Position numbers and translations under genes: made by a program. Positions 41,989 through 53,848 of a stretch of DNA of 64,000 nt are shown here, one piece after another (position 1 is the first letter of the stretch; each line of letters starts with the position of its first letter). Below the pieces are notes generated by a model. The model made no database searches, was not told the origin of the DNA, and saw nothing but the letters and a program-made list of their open reading frames with translations. This stretch comes from Seminavis robusta (Eukaryota > Bacillariophyta > Bacillariophyceae > Naviculales > Naviculaceae): the NCBI GenBank assembly GCA_903772945.1, contig CAICTM010000268.1:18595-82594 (forward strand), read 5' to 3'.

Positions 41989-43091
41989 ATGTCATCCAAC
42001 CTGAAATCCTCTGCCATCAGAGATCACTGTCACTCACCAGGTGTTGGCTTTGCATCGGTAGGTTGTGTACACCCATCTGCCAAATTCGTCCTTGCCCTGT
42101 TCCATGATACCCTCTCGAGGCTTGATCTTGGTGAAGTAGTCCGCATGCATCAGTGCGGTTTCTCAAGCCACGATTTGGACTGTTCCGTCATCTTACCCAC
42201 CAGTGGATGCCAAGTTGAATTGAAACAAGGAACAGTCACATTCAATCTCAAACAAGAGTTGAAACATGCCAGAACATACCCACGGCTCAAACAGAAATTG
42301 ATGAAAGACTACAACTGGTCAGAAGACACATTCAATGCATGACCCACATGCTGCCAAAAGTGATGAGCTTGTGTGTGGTAGTAGTACCTTGTCCTGGATG
42401 TGAGGGCATGGTCACGTGCCAAAATGAGTGCTGCACTGTTGTCTGCAGCAGCCTTTGATGTGATGGTAACCCACATCTCATGAGGCACTTCCAGGAGCTG
42501 GGTCAGAGCATCGTACTCTGCATCAGCAGTGGCCAGACAAATTGATGAGATGAGCCGACTCTTCCACACAAGAATGACTCTTGCGGTGTCCTGTGGCGAG
42601 GTGGTTGGCCAATTGGCGACAATCTTGAGCATTGTGTGGATATCCTGCAATGCATTGTAAGCCTCAGACTCCTGGGGAACGGAGATATGGCCACGTTGGT
42701 GTGATGTTTTGGAGTGAGTAGCTGGGAGAAGCTTGTACAATGGGGCTAGTTTTCCAGTGATGATTTCCAAGCAAGAATGCTGGAGTTTGCCCATAAGGGA
42801 TTGAAGATCAGTCAATTGGCAATGCTTTGTATGGAGGACTTTGTTGATGGCTGTCCGAATCTTATCAATTTTTCCAGGTGGGAGCTCAATGGTGCGTGAA
42901 ATGCTATCAAAGATCCATCCCAAGATTTCCTTGCGAAAAATCCACACTCCTTCGCCCTGAAGTAGCTTTTTCAATGAGACTGGTTCATCATCAGGGTTGG
43001 CTTTAGGGTCTGCCACCACTGGGAAAATTGAGTGGCTAGCATGCAGGAGTTCTCTGGAGTGATGAAGCATGATGAGGGGGGGGTAAAACAA
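41989..43091. mobile_element. Retroelement debris: pol fragments on both strands
   Basis: On the minus strand, 43091-42309 holds about 255 codons without a proper start. The segment ILGWIFDSISRTIELPPGKI followed by QLTDLQSLMGKLQHSC is the thumb/connection region of reverse transcriptases that handle GW-D-LP-K patterns. Then TADAEYDALTQL, ADNSAALILA and LTSRTRYYYHTQAHHFW follow the RNase H pattern of LTR retroelements (xAEYxAL, DNxxALxLA, SRTKxxxxxxHxxW). On the plus strand, 41989-42342 (117 codons) ends in LKQKLMKDYNWSEDTFNA, which resembles retroelement sequence preceding an 'IDW' motif. The two overlap head-on at their 3' ends, so the locus is rearranged. Neither is complete. Class (copia-like versus DIRS-like) is not settled. 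Confidence 0.5.
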
Positions 43092-43545
43092 CTAACTACA
43101 TAGAGGGTTTTAGAAGGAGCAAGGGGATAAGCTAATGGTAGGCAGATGAGGGCACCTGCTGTGGGAAATTGCAGGGAGATGGCTGAGGTTCCTTGCTATA
43201 GAATCTGGTAAAGAAGTGGTGGCGTAGGAGGGGAGCCTTTGCAAAGTCGCACCAAGAGATGTTATAAGCTCAACTAGCTTTCGCTACTGTACCGTTCTTC
43301 GAACTTCTCACGAGAGACCTCACCATACTGCCAGACGAGACTTGTGGCTGCATTGAGAGTGGTACACACAAGACAACATGACCGTCCAAATAATAATGGA
43401 ACCGCCATGTCCCATACCGGTAGTATGCAAACAGCTACACTTGTTCGAAGAGGGATATCCCATATCCCAAGCCAGATAATAGCAGCCAGAGAGGGTGCTA
43501 CAAGAAGGGTATTGCTCCGACAAACCAAGGGTTTGGGGAGACGAG
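43092..43545. other. Upstream region of LRR receptor 3
   Basis: No gene is supported. The minus ORF over 43274-43768 overlaps the start of receptor 3 and is a shadow. Confidence 0.4.
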
Positions 43546-46500
43546 ATGAGCAGTAGGAAGAAGCCCACTGGCCGAGACCGTGGTGGGGACACGAGCCATC
43601 ATGCTGAACAGGAGGGGACTTATGCCCGGAATGGCGTCTCGACGAGCCCTCCCATTGCTGTGATAGAGGCTGATGCATCAATGGAGAAGGTTCTCTTCCA
43701 TCCAACAGCACAGACGAATAGAACCATGACAGCAAGTGGAAGCGACAGTACCGGACAGGAGGGAACACCCAACCCCCCTGGTGCTGTAATGGCAGCAGAG
43801 ACGTCGATAGAGAAGGTTCTCCTTGCTAGTGGTCCTCCCGCAACGACAATCAATACTGCCGTGCCAGCACCACAAGAAAACGGTAGAGCCCCGCAAATAC
43901 CACGACAACTTGCAATGGCCGAAGAAGGATTGGAAAAAGTCATGTTGTCGTCGTCCCCGTTATCAGTGCAAAAGAGAAGAGAGAACTCCATTTCAGTTAT
44001 TGGAGATACAGCTTCCAGTCAACATCAACAGCGTGATAGCAACGTTACCATGCACCGTCTGGACGAATCCTGGGTGCAGCAAGTCCTTACCAACGCCTTA
44101 CCCGCCGAAGAGACCGGAACTCCTCCGACACTGCAACGACCACGCAACAGCACTGATACCATCACCAGTCTCAGCGATTCATGGGTCCAGCAGGTGCTGG
44201 ACCAAGCCATGGAAATGCCACAACAACAACAAGCCGCCCAGAACCAAGCCCCCGCAGTAGTCCAAGAGGCAGAAGTCTCGATGGAAAAGGTGCTCCATCG
44301 AGTGTCGCCACAACAACCATCCTCCGCAACGAAGGGAGAAAAATCAGACGGGGCAGCCGAGAAACAAAGGATTTTCCTGCCACCAGACCAGAATCCAACA
44401 AGGCAAGAAGAATCGGAGGATGATCTGCCCGACTCTGCCGTTGCTGCCTTACAGCCCCCGAACCTCAGACGGGAGGCACGCAACAATAATACCGTGTTGA
44501 ATGGAGGAGCTTTGACTCCCGGGGCGTTTGCCGCGGACCACACGGGGACACAGCCCACTCCGGCTCCCATGAGGTACTCGTCGTTTGCCCGTATGAGCCA
44601 CGCTACCAATACTGCTCAATCCACTCCATTACAGGACGAATTCAATAATATGGTATCGCGTGGGGATGGTGAAAACAGCAGCAAATCGCAGCGGCCGGGT
44701 AGCTCTCAGTTTTTGGCCGTTGCAAATCCGGTACAATCGGGGCATTTTTCATCGTTACCATTGGCCAACGAGATCACCGCCGTGTTGGAAGAAGAAGACG
44801 AGGAACGGCAAAATAATAGACGAAAGCGGACCCTGTGGATGCTCGGAGCCATGGTAGTGCTGACCATTGGGATTATTGTAGCGGTCGTCGTGGGAGTTGT
44901 GCTGTCCAGCACCCAACAATCGGAAGCGGCAACGAGCGAAGAACCAGCAGGAGGAACCAAGACACCCACAACCGCCCCGACTAATGCACCAACGACTCCT
45001 CTATCCGCCATGGAGCATGTTCTAAAGGTGCTGCCGGAGGACACCAAGAATGCTTTGGACAATCCAAATTCACCGCAACACAAGGCATTCTATTGGCTTT
45101 TGGAGGATCCATCTGTTCGGGCCTACGAAGATTGGCGAATACGGCAACGTTTAGCACTGGCAATCCTGTACTTTTCTACAGAAGGGCAGAACTGGCTAGA
45201 TGATTCACTCTGGCTCAGTCATGAAGAGCATGAGTGTGATTGGTTTCACTCTGACATTCCCTGGGAAAGAGCGGGGCAACTCTTTTTCTCAGAGACTCTG
45301 AAGCCCCTCTGGAGGGAAGGTATCTGCACCGACAACAACAATCCAGAAGCATACACAAAGATCCAACTAGTCTTGAACAGTATCCGCGGTAAGCTGCCAG
45401 ATGAAATCTGCTGGTTGTCATCACTCCAAACCATTCTCGTGGGAGCTAATCCCTTGGGTGGGTCCATCCCCAATTGCTTGCATGAGCTGCCGGAGCTGCA
45501 AATACTGGGACTCATTGCCACTGATGTCACCGGCACCATTCCATCCGAACTTGGTTTGTCCACCAGTGTACAGCAGATTGCCTTTATGAATGGCCGGATA
45601 TCTGGAACCATCCCTTCTGAGCTTGTAAGTTGCAAGTGTTTCTGGTTCTTGGCGGCTTACACATGCTTGTTGGTAATCTTTTGCTCAAAACTTGCCTCTG
45701 GAATGTTCCTGTAGGGCCAACTGGAGTCCCTCAGAGAACTCTATCTCAATGAGAACCAGTTGACATCTACGATTCCATCCACCATTGGGAAGATGTCCAA
45801 CCTGACTTATATCAGTTTGGTCAACAACACGCTCCATGGGACTCTGCCATCTGAACTGTACCTCTTGCAAGAGCTGAAATTCCTGGAATTGGCACACAAT
45901 CAGTTGCGAGGCTCAATATCTCCAGAGGTTGGTCAGCTGACAAACCTTGTGAATGTTCATTTGGAAGAAAACCAATTCACAGGATTGCTGCCTACAGAGA
46001 TGTGGTCTCTACCAAAGTTGTGGCACTGGTCAAGTTACGACAATGCGATTCGAGGTACCATTCCTGCATCAGGCTCAAAATTGACTGACACTTATTACCT
46101 TGACATAAGCTGGATGAGACTCTCAGGCACGGTACCAGTTGGATTCTATGACATGACAACCCTTGGCCATCTATACATGGAATTCAACACTCTCTCTGGG
46201 ACCATTGATACTGCACTAGGAAACCTCTCCAACCTGTACTGGCTTTACATGTACGGAAATAAGTTCCATGGCACTCTCCCAACTGAAGTTGGAGCTCTAA
46301 CAAGTTTGTATGAATTCTTTCTGCAAGACAATGTAAGTCTCGCTGGCTGCCTTTTTCAATCAATACTTGTCTTTGCCTTGAAGCTGCCTTATTGCAAGTG
46401 ACTCACGTGTTTGGTTGCTTCTTTCAGGACCTATCTGGGCCGCTTCCAAGCGAACTGGGTAATCTCTACAACATGTCGTTTTTTGATGCCTCCGGCAATC

Positions 46501-46748
46501 TATTTACTGGATCTATTCCGTCGGAGCTTGGTGATTGTGACATCCTACAGCAGCTGGATTTGTCACGTAACAACCTGGCGGGCACAGTTCCTTTGGAGCT
46601 TGCAAACTTGCGATACTTGCGTGGTCTGGATCTCTCCGGTAATCCCAGTCTATCTGGGACAATCCCTCAAGAGCTGTGTAGTATACGCCAGCTTTCTTTT
46701 GATTGTTCACAAAGACTCTGTAGATGTGGTTATTGCAGCTGTGGATGA
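43546..46748 (+). CDS. Type II LRR receptor-like protein 3
   Basis: Exons 43546-45624, 45715-46332 and 46428-46748 give 1005 residues. The introns are 90 and 95 nt, both phase 0, at the same LRR positions as in receptors 1 and 2. Exon 2 is 618 nt, two codons shorter than theirs. The first ATG is at 43546. The cytoplasmic part (1-429) has six copies of a short amphipathic motif: (E)xxxSMEKVL or SIEKVL/GLEKVM at 41, 85, 126 and 241, and (D)SWVQQVL at 173 and 210. PGAV is at 78, PGAF at 325 and AVANPV at 391-396. A TM (430-454) follows RRKR. The ectodomain has RLALAILYFSTEGQNWLDDS, ECDWFHSD, LRRs and a terminal CSQRLCRCGYCSCG. Charge distribution puts the N-terminus inside. No catalytic domain; ligand unknown. 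Confidence 0.88.
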
Positions 46749-47348
46749 TGGATCTACCATAGTTAGGAGACCTGTAGGGGGCATAGCATAGAAGCTTGGC
46801 ATAGTGCTTACTTTGTACTGAGGAGAACACTTTGAAAGGTCTGTGGAAACTTGTAGTTTTTGATACTAGTAGAGTCCTCTGCTGGCTGGAGTATCTGGCT
46901 TCCGGTAGGCCAANNNNNNNNNNNNNNNNNNNNTACTCCCGGCCCAACCGTGTTGGGATGGTTGAGCTCTTGAGTCCCCCGTCCGGTCCCGGGTTTCAAC
47001 CTACCGGCACTAACTTTAACCCTTTTCGCGAATCCAGGTTCAACTCCCACCAAAACGAAACTGCTGCAGGAAGACACATCACATGTTGACACCAAGAAGC
47101 AAAGAAAAATGACATCGAACATCTGGCTCAATGCGTCAGATACCCACAAAACCGACAACCCATTGCTCGTTGCTCCCAACCAAGTTTTTGGGTTGGATAA
47201 AGCCATCACTCACTCCCTCCTTAGCAGACAGCTTGCAACCTGTATCTTTCTATTCTTAGAGTGTCTTTTGGGTATCCTAGTTTTCGGTAGCATTGGCTGT
47301 GATCTACTGACGAGAAAAGTCGACAACGACTGAGAATACAGCACAAAG
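46749..47348. other. Intergenic region with a 20-N assembly gap
   Basis: Bases 46914-46933 are N, a fixed-length scaffold gap, so true spacing between LRR receptor 3 and the MFS gene is unknown. No gene is seen on either side. Confidence 0.9.
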
Positions 47349-49443
47349 ATGAAGCCTTACCACCATCACCATGGCGATATCCCTCCCAGCAATATCCCTC
47401 TCTTGACATGTGCCTTGTTGGCCGCCTTGACTACAGGAGGACCAACCTATGGTACGTGTGACATGTTGCCTCCAGAAACAAAGCCGAATTCCAGTGTCAG
47501 TCTCATCATTCATTCATTCATTCATTCACGATGGTATTGTATTATAGCATTTGGCTTGTACAGCTCCGAGCTCAAGGAAATGCTCCAACTGAGTCAATCG
47601 CAGCTGGATACGCTGTCATCGGCCAACTTTTGTGCCGGATTGCTCACTTGGATTCCAGGTCTCCTGGTGGATCGCTACGGTGTCAAATTCTCGCTGATAC
47701 TCGGTGGTGGTCTGGGAGCCACCTTTATGACGGCATATTGGGCCGTGGCACGACAATTGATTCCAGTTTCGCATCACACCATCCTGCCCACACTGTGCTT
47801 GTTGGGAGTCTTGATTTTCATGACCAACGGGTTGGTCATTGGCAGTATCTTCAAACTCATTGTCGCCACATGTGCGCCCCATACCAAAGGATCCGCCGTA
47901 GGCGCCGCGAAAGGTTACGTCGGACTGGGCAGTGGCGTCTATGCCTGTTTGTTTCGGGCCCTCAAAACACCACTGGTCAGTGACTTGGACTTTTTACCAC
48001 TGGCCGCCATTCTGGCCGTGGTGGCCGGCAGTTTGCCCGCCATGATGTTGTTACCCAACAAGGCAGAGCTCGATCATATTTTGGACACGACACCCCGTAT
48101 TCATTTGGATCAAACCACGGCACAGCATTTGAGGTTCTTGTATGTGGGATTGATCGGATTGGCCAGTATTGTCGTGGGAACCACACTGGCGTCACTGGGG
48201 GAAGATTCCTACCACGACGAGGAAGAAGATGCCGAATTCCAGACTGCGACAGCTCATCCTCAGTATGGTCGGGCCTTGTTGGTGATTACTGCATGGATTG
48301 GACCGATACTAGGACTCTTGATTTTGCCACCCAAATCGAGATGGTTACACGACAATCACTACGAGGAAATTTCGCACGAGGAAGTGCAGGATATAAGAGA
48401 CATTGTGGCCAGCATTGTAGAGTACGGAAGCACCGATCAGGATGACGACGAGGAAGAAGATGAGCAGCAGCCATTCAACTGGAAGCCACTCTCCAAATCC
48501 TCATCCTCGCCGGCTCTGGCGTATGGTGCGGAAATTACCCAATCCGTGCAAATCAAGAGCGATGCTCCGGAGGGAATGCTGGGAGCCAAAATTCGTCGAT
48601 CCGAATGTATCCCTGTTCCCAACTTTACTTTGCGAGAAATGCTACAGACCACACCCGCATGGCTATTTCTCTGGATTGCCATCATTCGAGTCGGCGGGGG
48701 CACCATGGTCACCAACAATATGGGACAAATGGTAGAATCACTTCATCTAATACCCATGCACACGACAACCCCCGCCAGTTTGGCACTCTTTAGCGTCGCC
48801 CAAGCAGCCTCTCGCGTCATTACCGGCGCCGTCTCGGATTCCGCCTTGTCCTGGAATATTGCCTGGCAGTACACGACCAAATCAGGGGACCAGTACGAAT
48901 TGCAGGGAATCCCCCGGCCGGCATTCTTGATGGTGGCCTCCCTGGCCGGAGTCTTGGCACACGTCTTCTTGTCCCTGACCACCACTCGCAACTTTTTCCT
49001 CCTGGGCGTTTGCTTTTCGGGGGCTGCGTTTGGTATGATTTGGCCTCTCATGGTAAGTAAGATTGTGAGATGAGGTGTCAACCTCTTGAGGCTGGAGCCA
49101 CCTTTTGCAATGTCTGATTTTTCCTGACACGATCGTGTCCCTGTCATAGGTCCTCATTGTTGGAGAAGTTTTTGGAACAGCCAATATGGGTGCCAACTAC
49201 ATGTTGTACGACGGCATTTCCAGCGCCTTTGGGACACTGCTGCTCAGCAAGTTCGTAACGCAAGATGTCTACGAACGACACATTGAAAGCGAAGGGAGTC
49301 GCACTTGTTTTGGACAGCAATGCTTCTTTGGGGCTCATATCATTATTGCTATCCTCTCCTTTACTTGCGTGTTGGCCAGCTACTGGTTCTACATTGCCAC
49401 AAGGCATGCCTATGCAAGGCGTCGCGAACCAGAATCACCGTAA
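47349..49443 (+). CDS. MFS transporter, nodulin-like type
   Basis: Exons 47349-47451, 47548-49052 and 49150-49443 give 633 residues. Intron 1 (47452-47547, 96 nt) is in frame and stop-free, but splicing it out gives GGPTYAFGLYSSELKEMLQLSQSQLDT, the expected first-loop sequence of nodulin-like MFS proteins. It also removes an (ATTC)n repeat. Intron 2 is 97 nt. There are about 12 hydrophobic segments with an acidic central loop (DQDDDEEEDEQQ). Typical MFS sites are GLLVDRYGVKFSLILGG after TM2 and GAVSD in the second half, and VFGTANMGANYMLYDG lies near the end. The His-rich start (PYHHHHGD) is cytoplasmic. Substrate is unknown. Relatives carry monocarboxylates, iron chelates or other small solutes. 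Confidence 0.82.
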
Positions 49444-49672
49444 GGAGGTCGCAGCAATCCAACAGCCAACTTTGAACCAGCCCAGCCAGCTAGCTACGTG
49501 TGTGCATTACCATGTCCTAATAACATCTACTACTGTTGTATTTTGTCCAACTTGTAGCGATGTAGAAGGCATAATAGAACATGTCTCATCACATGTGCCT
49601 GGCTAGGCGCATGCATGGGCAATCCAAAGTTGCAGAATGATACCATTCCAAAACTGCTAGCTAGCTAGCTAG
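49444..49672. other. Short convergent spacer
   Basis: This lies between the MFS gene and LRR receptor 4. It has a run of GCTAGCTAGCTAGCTAG near 49658-49676 that reaches the receptor 4 stop. Confidence 0.5.
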
Positions 49673-51990
49673 CTAGGCTGGGCAGGGGAACCTTCGAAAA
49701 CACTTGTAGTAGTAGTCCCAAAAACTGAAGTTGAGGGCATCGTGAATGTGTTGGGGTACACGCCCAACAGCACTGATGTTCCCCACTTCTCTGTCGAGAT
49801 AGATGGACGTTTCATTGAAGTCCAAGGCCTCCAATTTGCTGAGGTTATAAAGTTGGGTGGGAAAGGACCCAGTCATTTCTGGGTTGTGTGCCAAATAGAG
49901 CATGCGTAGTGCACTAAGATTGGCCAGTTCAGAAGGCATTGAACCATGCAAAGAGTTGCCAGCAAGCATGAGTTCCTTCATGGATGTGAGGGCCCCAACC
50001 TGTGATGGGACTCTTCCTTGGAAACTGTTATGATAAAGGTGGGCATGGGTCATGTTGCGGAGGAGACCAAGCTCAGTTGGCAGAACTCCTGTCATACGAT
50101 TGTCATAGACATACAAGTACAGAAGCCTGCAAGGTTTTCAAAGTCAAGCACACATCAGAATAGAGAGACCAATGACCAATCTATTGGCACCCAAATAAAT
50201 GATGGTACATACCTAGTTTGTCCCAACTCAGAGGGAAAGCTTCCAGTCACGTTGTTCCCTGGGATTTGAAACAACTCCAGACTAGGGAGGGCACCTAGCT
50301 CTGTTGGCAATGTCCCAGACAGAAAATTGTTGTTGAAGCTCAAATGCTTTAGGGCCGTGAGCAAACCGAGTTCTGTGGGGAGCATACCACTAATAAGCCG
50401 ATTGTGGGGTTTGGAAGTGGCAGCTGGGGTCCACTGTTTGATTTTGGAAAAGTACATGATTTCAAGCGAAGAACTGAGTAGCCCAATCTCACTGGGGACA
50501 GTTCCTGACACGGCACAGATGGAAAATGAAATCATCGAGAGATTTGACAGCTGACCAATCTGGCTTGACATGGCACTCCCGGTAAGTGCAGGGTTCTTGA
50601 ACAAATTAATGCTCTCCAGATTGGTCAGCATTCCATAGATTTCATTGCTGGGAAAGGTCCCATTCAAATTGTTGTCTGGCAACCACAGTCTCTTGAAGAT
50701 ACCATCCGATGTCTTGTTCACTGTACCATCGCCACAAGGAGAATCTGCCAGGACAGGAGGTCCTCCAATTCGGAACTCATTGGCAGCAAACCAGTCGCAT
50801 TCATGTTGATTGTAGTCCAGCCAGTTGGCCTTGTCGTGCCACAGCTTTCCTTGAGTGGCATAGTAGAGTGTTGCCAAGGCAAACCTTTGATACAATCGAG
50901 AAGTAGAGGAATAGTTCCAGAGTGCAGCATCTTCAATCAGCCACTGAAAGGCCTGTGTTTGGGGAGTCTCATAATATGTTTTGTTCTTGGTTGTTGAAGC
51001 TGCAGGTGGTTCATCTTGAGCAACAATCAGTTGCAAATCAATGGATTGTTGTGTTGCCTCTGGGAGTATGTTCCAAAGGTAATCAGTGGAGGTCAACATT
51101 GTCGGGGCCATGGTAGGGGTTCGAAGAAACAGTGTCTCTGAATCCTCTTTTCGTTTATTATTTCGAGACACTAGCACCCCAATGACTGTCAGTACACTTC
51201 CCAGAACAAGGCATACCAGGGCTGCCACCAACATTTTGTGGTACTTAGAATGTGCGCTTCGACGTTTGCCGGACCACGTAGATTCACTTTGGCTAGGATC
51301 CAGATCTGAGGTTGTAGTGTCCACAGGCTCCGCATGAACCATACCATCCACCTGTTCCTCTTCAGGTACAGCCCTTGCCTGTATCAGACTTGAGGAAGAG
51401 CCATATCGAGTGTTGTTGTTTGGCTCCACGAAGGTTTCCTCTGTGGTTGGACCAATATTTTGGTACGCCGTAATGAAGCCAACACCTCTTCCGTCCAAAC
51501 TGGGACCTTCGTGATACGCACCCGGTGTTCCGGTGGTTGCGCCTCTAGGTGGTTGCGGTGGCAATGGCTGAATGCCATTCGTGATTCTCTCAAAAAAGGC
51601 GCCAACGGCGGCTGGTGATTGTGACGGATCACCATCCGTTCTCTCTGTATTGGATTCTGGCTGCTGTGGAGATTTTTCAGTCTTCTCAGAAATACCACTA
51701 CTGCGGTAGATTTCCTTTCCATCCTTGGCAATCTCCGGTTCTTCTCTAGCTTTGGAGGCAAAGATATCATCAAACTCGTCCTTATCCATTGGTTTTTCGC
51801 TGTACCGTTCTTTGCTCGTGTCATCATTCGAAACCATACTGGTACCGTCAATAGAAGAAACGGTAGCAGAACCGTTGGATTCGACCGCCATGTTGGACGC
51901 CTCTGCAATCAACTGTTCACTGCCAGTAGTAGTACCATGGCTGGCTGTGTCTGAGCTATGGGGTTCGTCGCCGCCATGCGGAGATTCCAT
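49673..51990 (-). CDS. Type II LRR receptor-like protein 4 (two exons, short C-terminus)
   Basis: Exons 51990-50213 and 50126-49673 give 743 residues. The 86-nt intron is phase 2 (ACTAG|GTATGT...TTGCAG|GCTT). The first ATG is at 51990. The cytoplasmic part (1-252) has QPLPP at 141-145 and PGAYH at 156-160, but neither the AVANPV motif nor long repeats. The TM is ~253-276. The ectodomain has RFALATLYYATQGKLWHDKANW, CDWFAAN, a loop with CGDGTVNKTSDG, and LRRs such as ISGMLPTELGLLTALKHLSF. It differs from receptors 1-3 in intron number and phase. It also ends in FRRFPCPA without the Cys-cluster tail, so it belongs to another branch or has a truncated end. Orientation is opposite to receptor 3. 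Ligand unknown. Confidence 0.85.
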
Positions 51991-53848
51991 TGTGACAGAC
52001 GGCAGTGTGTAGATACTACTGTAGAAAACTGTTTGCTGCTGGTCCAGTACGAAGGGAGGAGGACAGGGGAGGGTTTCATCAATCAATCAAGCAATGAGTG
52101 ACAGCCTGACTCTTGACTTCTACAAGTAGCACTTTCAGTTTATGTTTTTTATTGTTATCAGCGCTGGCAGGACACGCAACTCCGCTAACACCCAAAGTCG
52201 GAACGCGAGTTGAACTTCCTCCTAACCACCAGAGTAAAGAGCCAGCGAAACGGTTCACCTGTTCACCTACCTCTATCTACCGTTAGAGTACTCAGTACAG
52301 CCGTACTGGTATCTGTCTGCCACCTGTCGCAGTGCTACTGGATACCCTTCGACTGTACCTCTGGTTCACACTTCAATACGATGAGATAGGAGAAATTCAG
52401 CTAGAAATTCCCACTCTGTATTATTAATACATCATAAGACATCCACTCCAAACTCCTGAAGGTGAGCCCTGAGCTTTTAGAGAATGTTAAGAAACCATTC
52501 AGCCTGTATTTCCTTGTGACTGCAAGAAAACTTCCCAGTATTGAGACCTCAAAGAGTGGAAATACTAAACATCGTAGTCTGACACCATGAAAATGCTTCA
52601 AACTTACTTGTACCTAAATCTGCCAAAACAGTGATCACCATCTCTATTTGATCCAAACCAATTTACGAGTCCTGAGCAAGTTGGACGAAAATGCCCAGGT
52701 GCACTGGGTGTATCCAAGTACTAATAACCCGCTTGACCTAGCTAGAAGCTTAGTAAGAAAGTCTTCTATGCTGAACTTGGCTTGTTTTGTTAGAAACAAT
52801 CTGAGGGTCCAAAATGGTGGGTCACAGAGCTGTCACAGTAAGAATACCCCAGGGCTGCACCGAATTTAGAACTTGCTTATAAGTGAGTTTGGAGTGTAAA
52901 TGATTTCCCGACCGTCCGTTATTAAATACCGGTAGCACCTTCCACAAAGAACGTGAAACGTGATGCTTGGCTTGGACGTTTGAAGTGCGAAGCCTACCAG
53001 TCAAAGTGAGGTGGGTTTTAACGGAATACAGTTGACTGTAGATGCAGCAACGTCCGGAAACGGGCTCCTAACTAATTGCTCTTTACCGTAGTAATAGTTC
53101 CACAATGGTGAAACTGAGTACTCCGAGTACTGCCTAGCTAGCTATGGTAGTATGCATAGCTGTGAGGTCGTGTCTACCGTACTAGCTTGACAGCTTGTAC
53201 TGAGTAGCTAGTTTCAATTATTTCACGTTTTTAGAAGGCCGTTTCCAAGGAATGTGTGAGAATTCGCCGTGTAGAATCCACACAATTTCACAACTGCTGT
53301 GAAACAAGTTTCACGTTCGCAATGCCATAAAGTTCAACATTCGCGATGTGTCCCTGGTGACGGATCTTCGGATTGCTAGTACTGCTGCGAGCTTTAGTCA
53401 GCACCTCTGTTCCTGGCGGGGAGCTCTGTAGCTATAGCTAGCTAGGAATGTTGTTGGGGTACCGGTTCAGAAGCTGCAATGATATTGCCTCGTGGAGACC
53501 ACGGATGGAAGTTTCATCAAGTCCAAGGCCTCCAACTGGCTTCGGTTGTTGTTACCGAATGCGGTAGACTACGTCCCAGTCATCACAGGATTGTGTGACA
53601 AGAACAGATGTGGCTGCAATGTAGCGGATAAATCCTGGTTGCCTTCACTTTGACGGGCTGGTAGGTAGATTTGGAACCGAAAGCGAGGAAAGAGCATTTG
53701 TGGTCACTTTCAATATCATCAAAGTGCCCCAGTCCTCCTGGCTCCTGGAAGGCCAAGCTTTGTAGCCGCTCGGTGACAAGCTCTTTGGTGGTAGATATAA
53801 GAGCTTGCGTGCCTGCATGAAGCACGTGGACTGCTACTCTAGGTTATA
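51991..53848. other. Intergenic, carrying an LRR relic
   Basis: Most of this 1.9 kb holds no gene. Part (53480-53630) is a decayed LRR copy listed separately. Other minus ORFs, such as 53583-53825, overlap that relic and are not supported. Confidence 0.5.
53480..53630 (-). pseudogene. Decayed LRR fragment related to LRR receptor 4
   Basis: Read on the minus strand, the sequence gives FLSHNPVMTGT followed by a stop, and in shifted frames SQLEALD and NETSI. It aligns base by base with receptor 4 at about 49790-49900 (AHNPEMTGS, SKLEALDFNETSI), sharing GTCCAAGGCCTCCAA and most bases around it. A TAG and at least one indel break the frame. It is the 3' end of a former LRR receptor gene. Confidence 0.6.

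Noticed and set aside
47020-47050. tRNA T-arm-like GGTTCAACTCCC
   Set aside because: No acceptor stem, D-arm or anticodon arm can be built around it.
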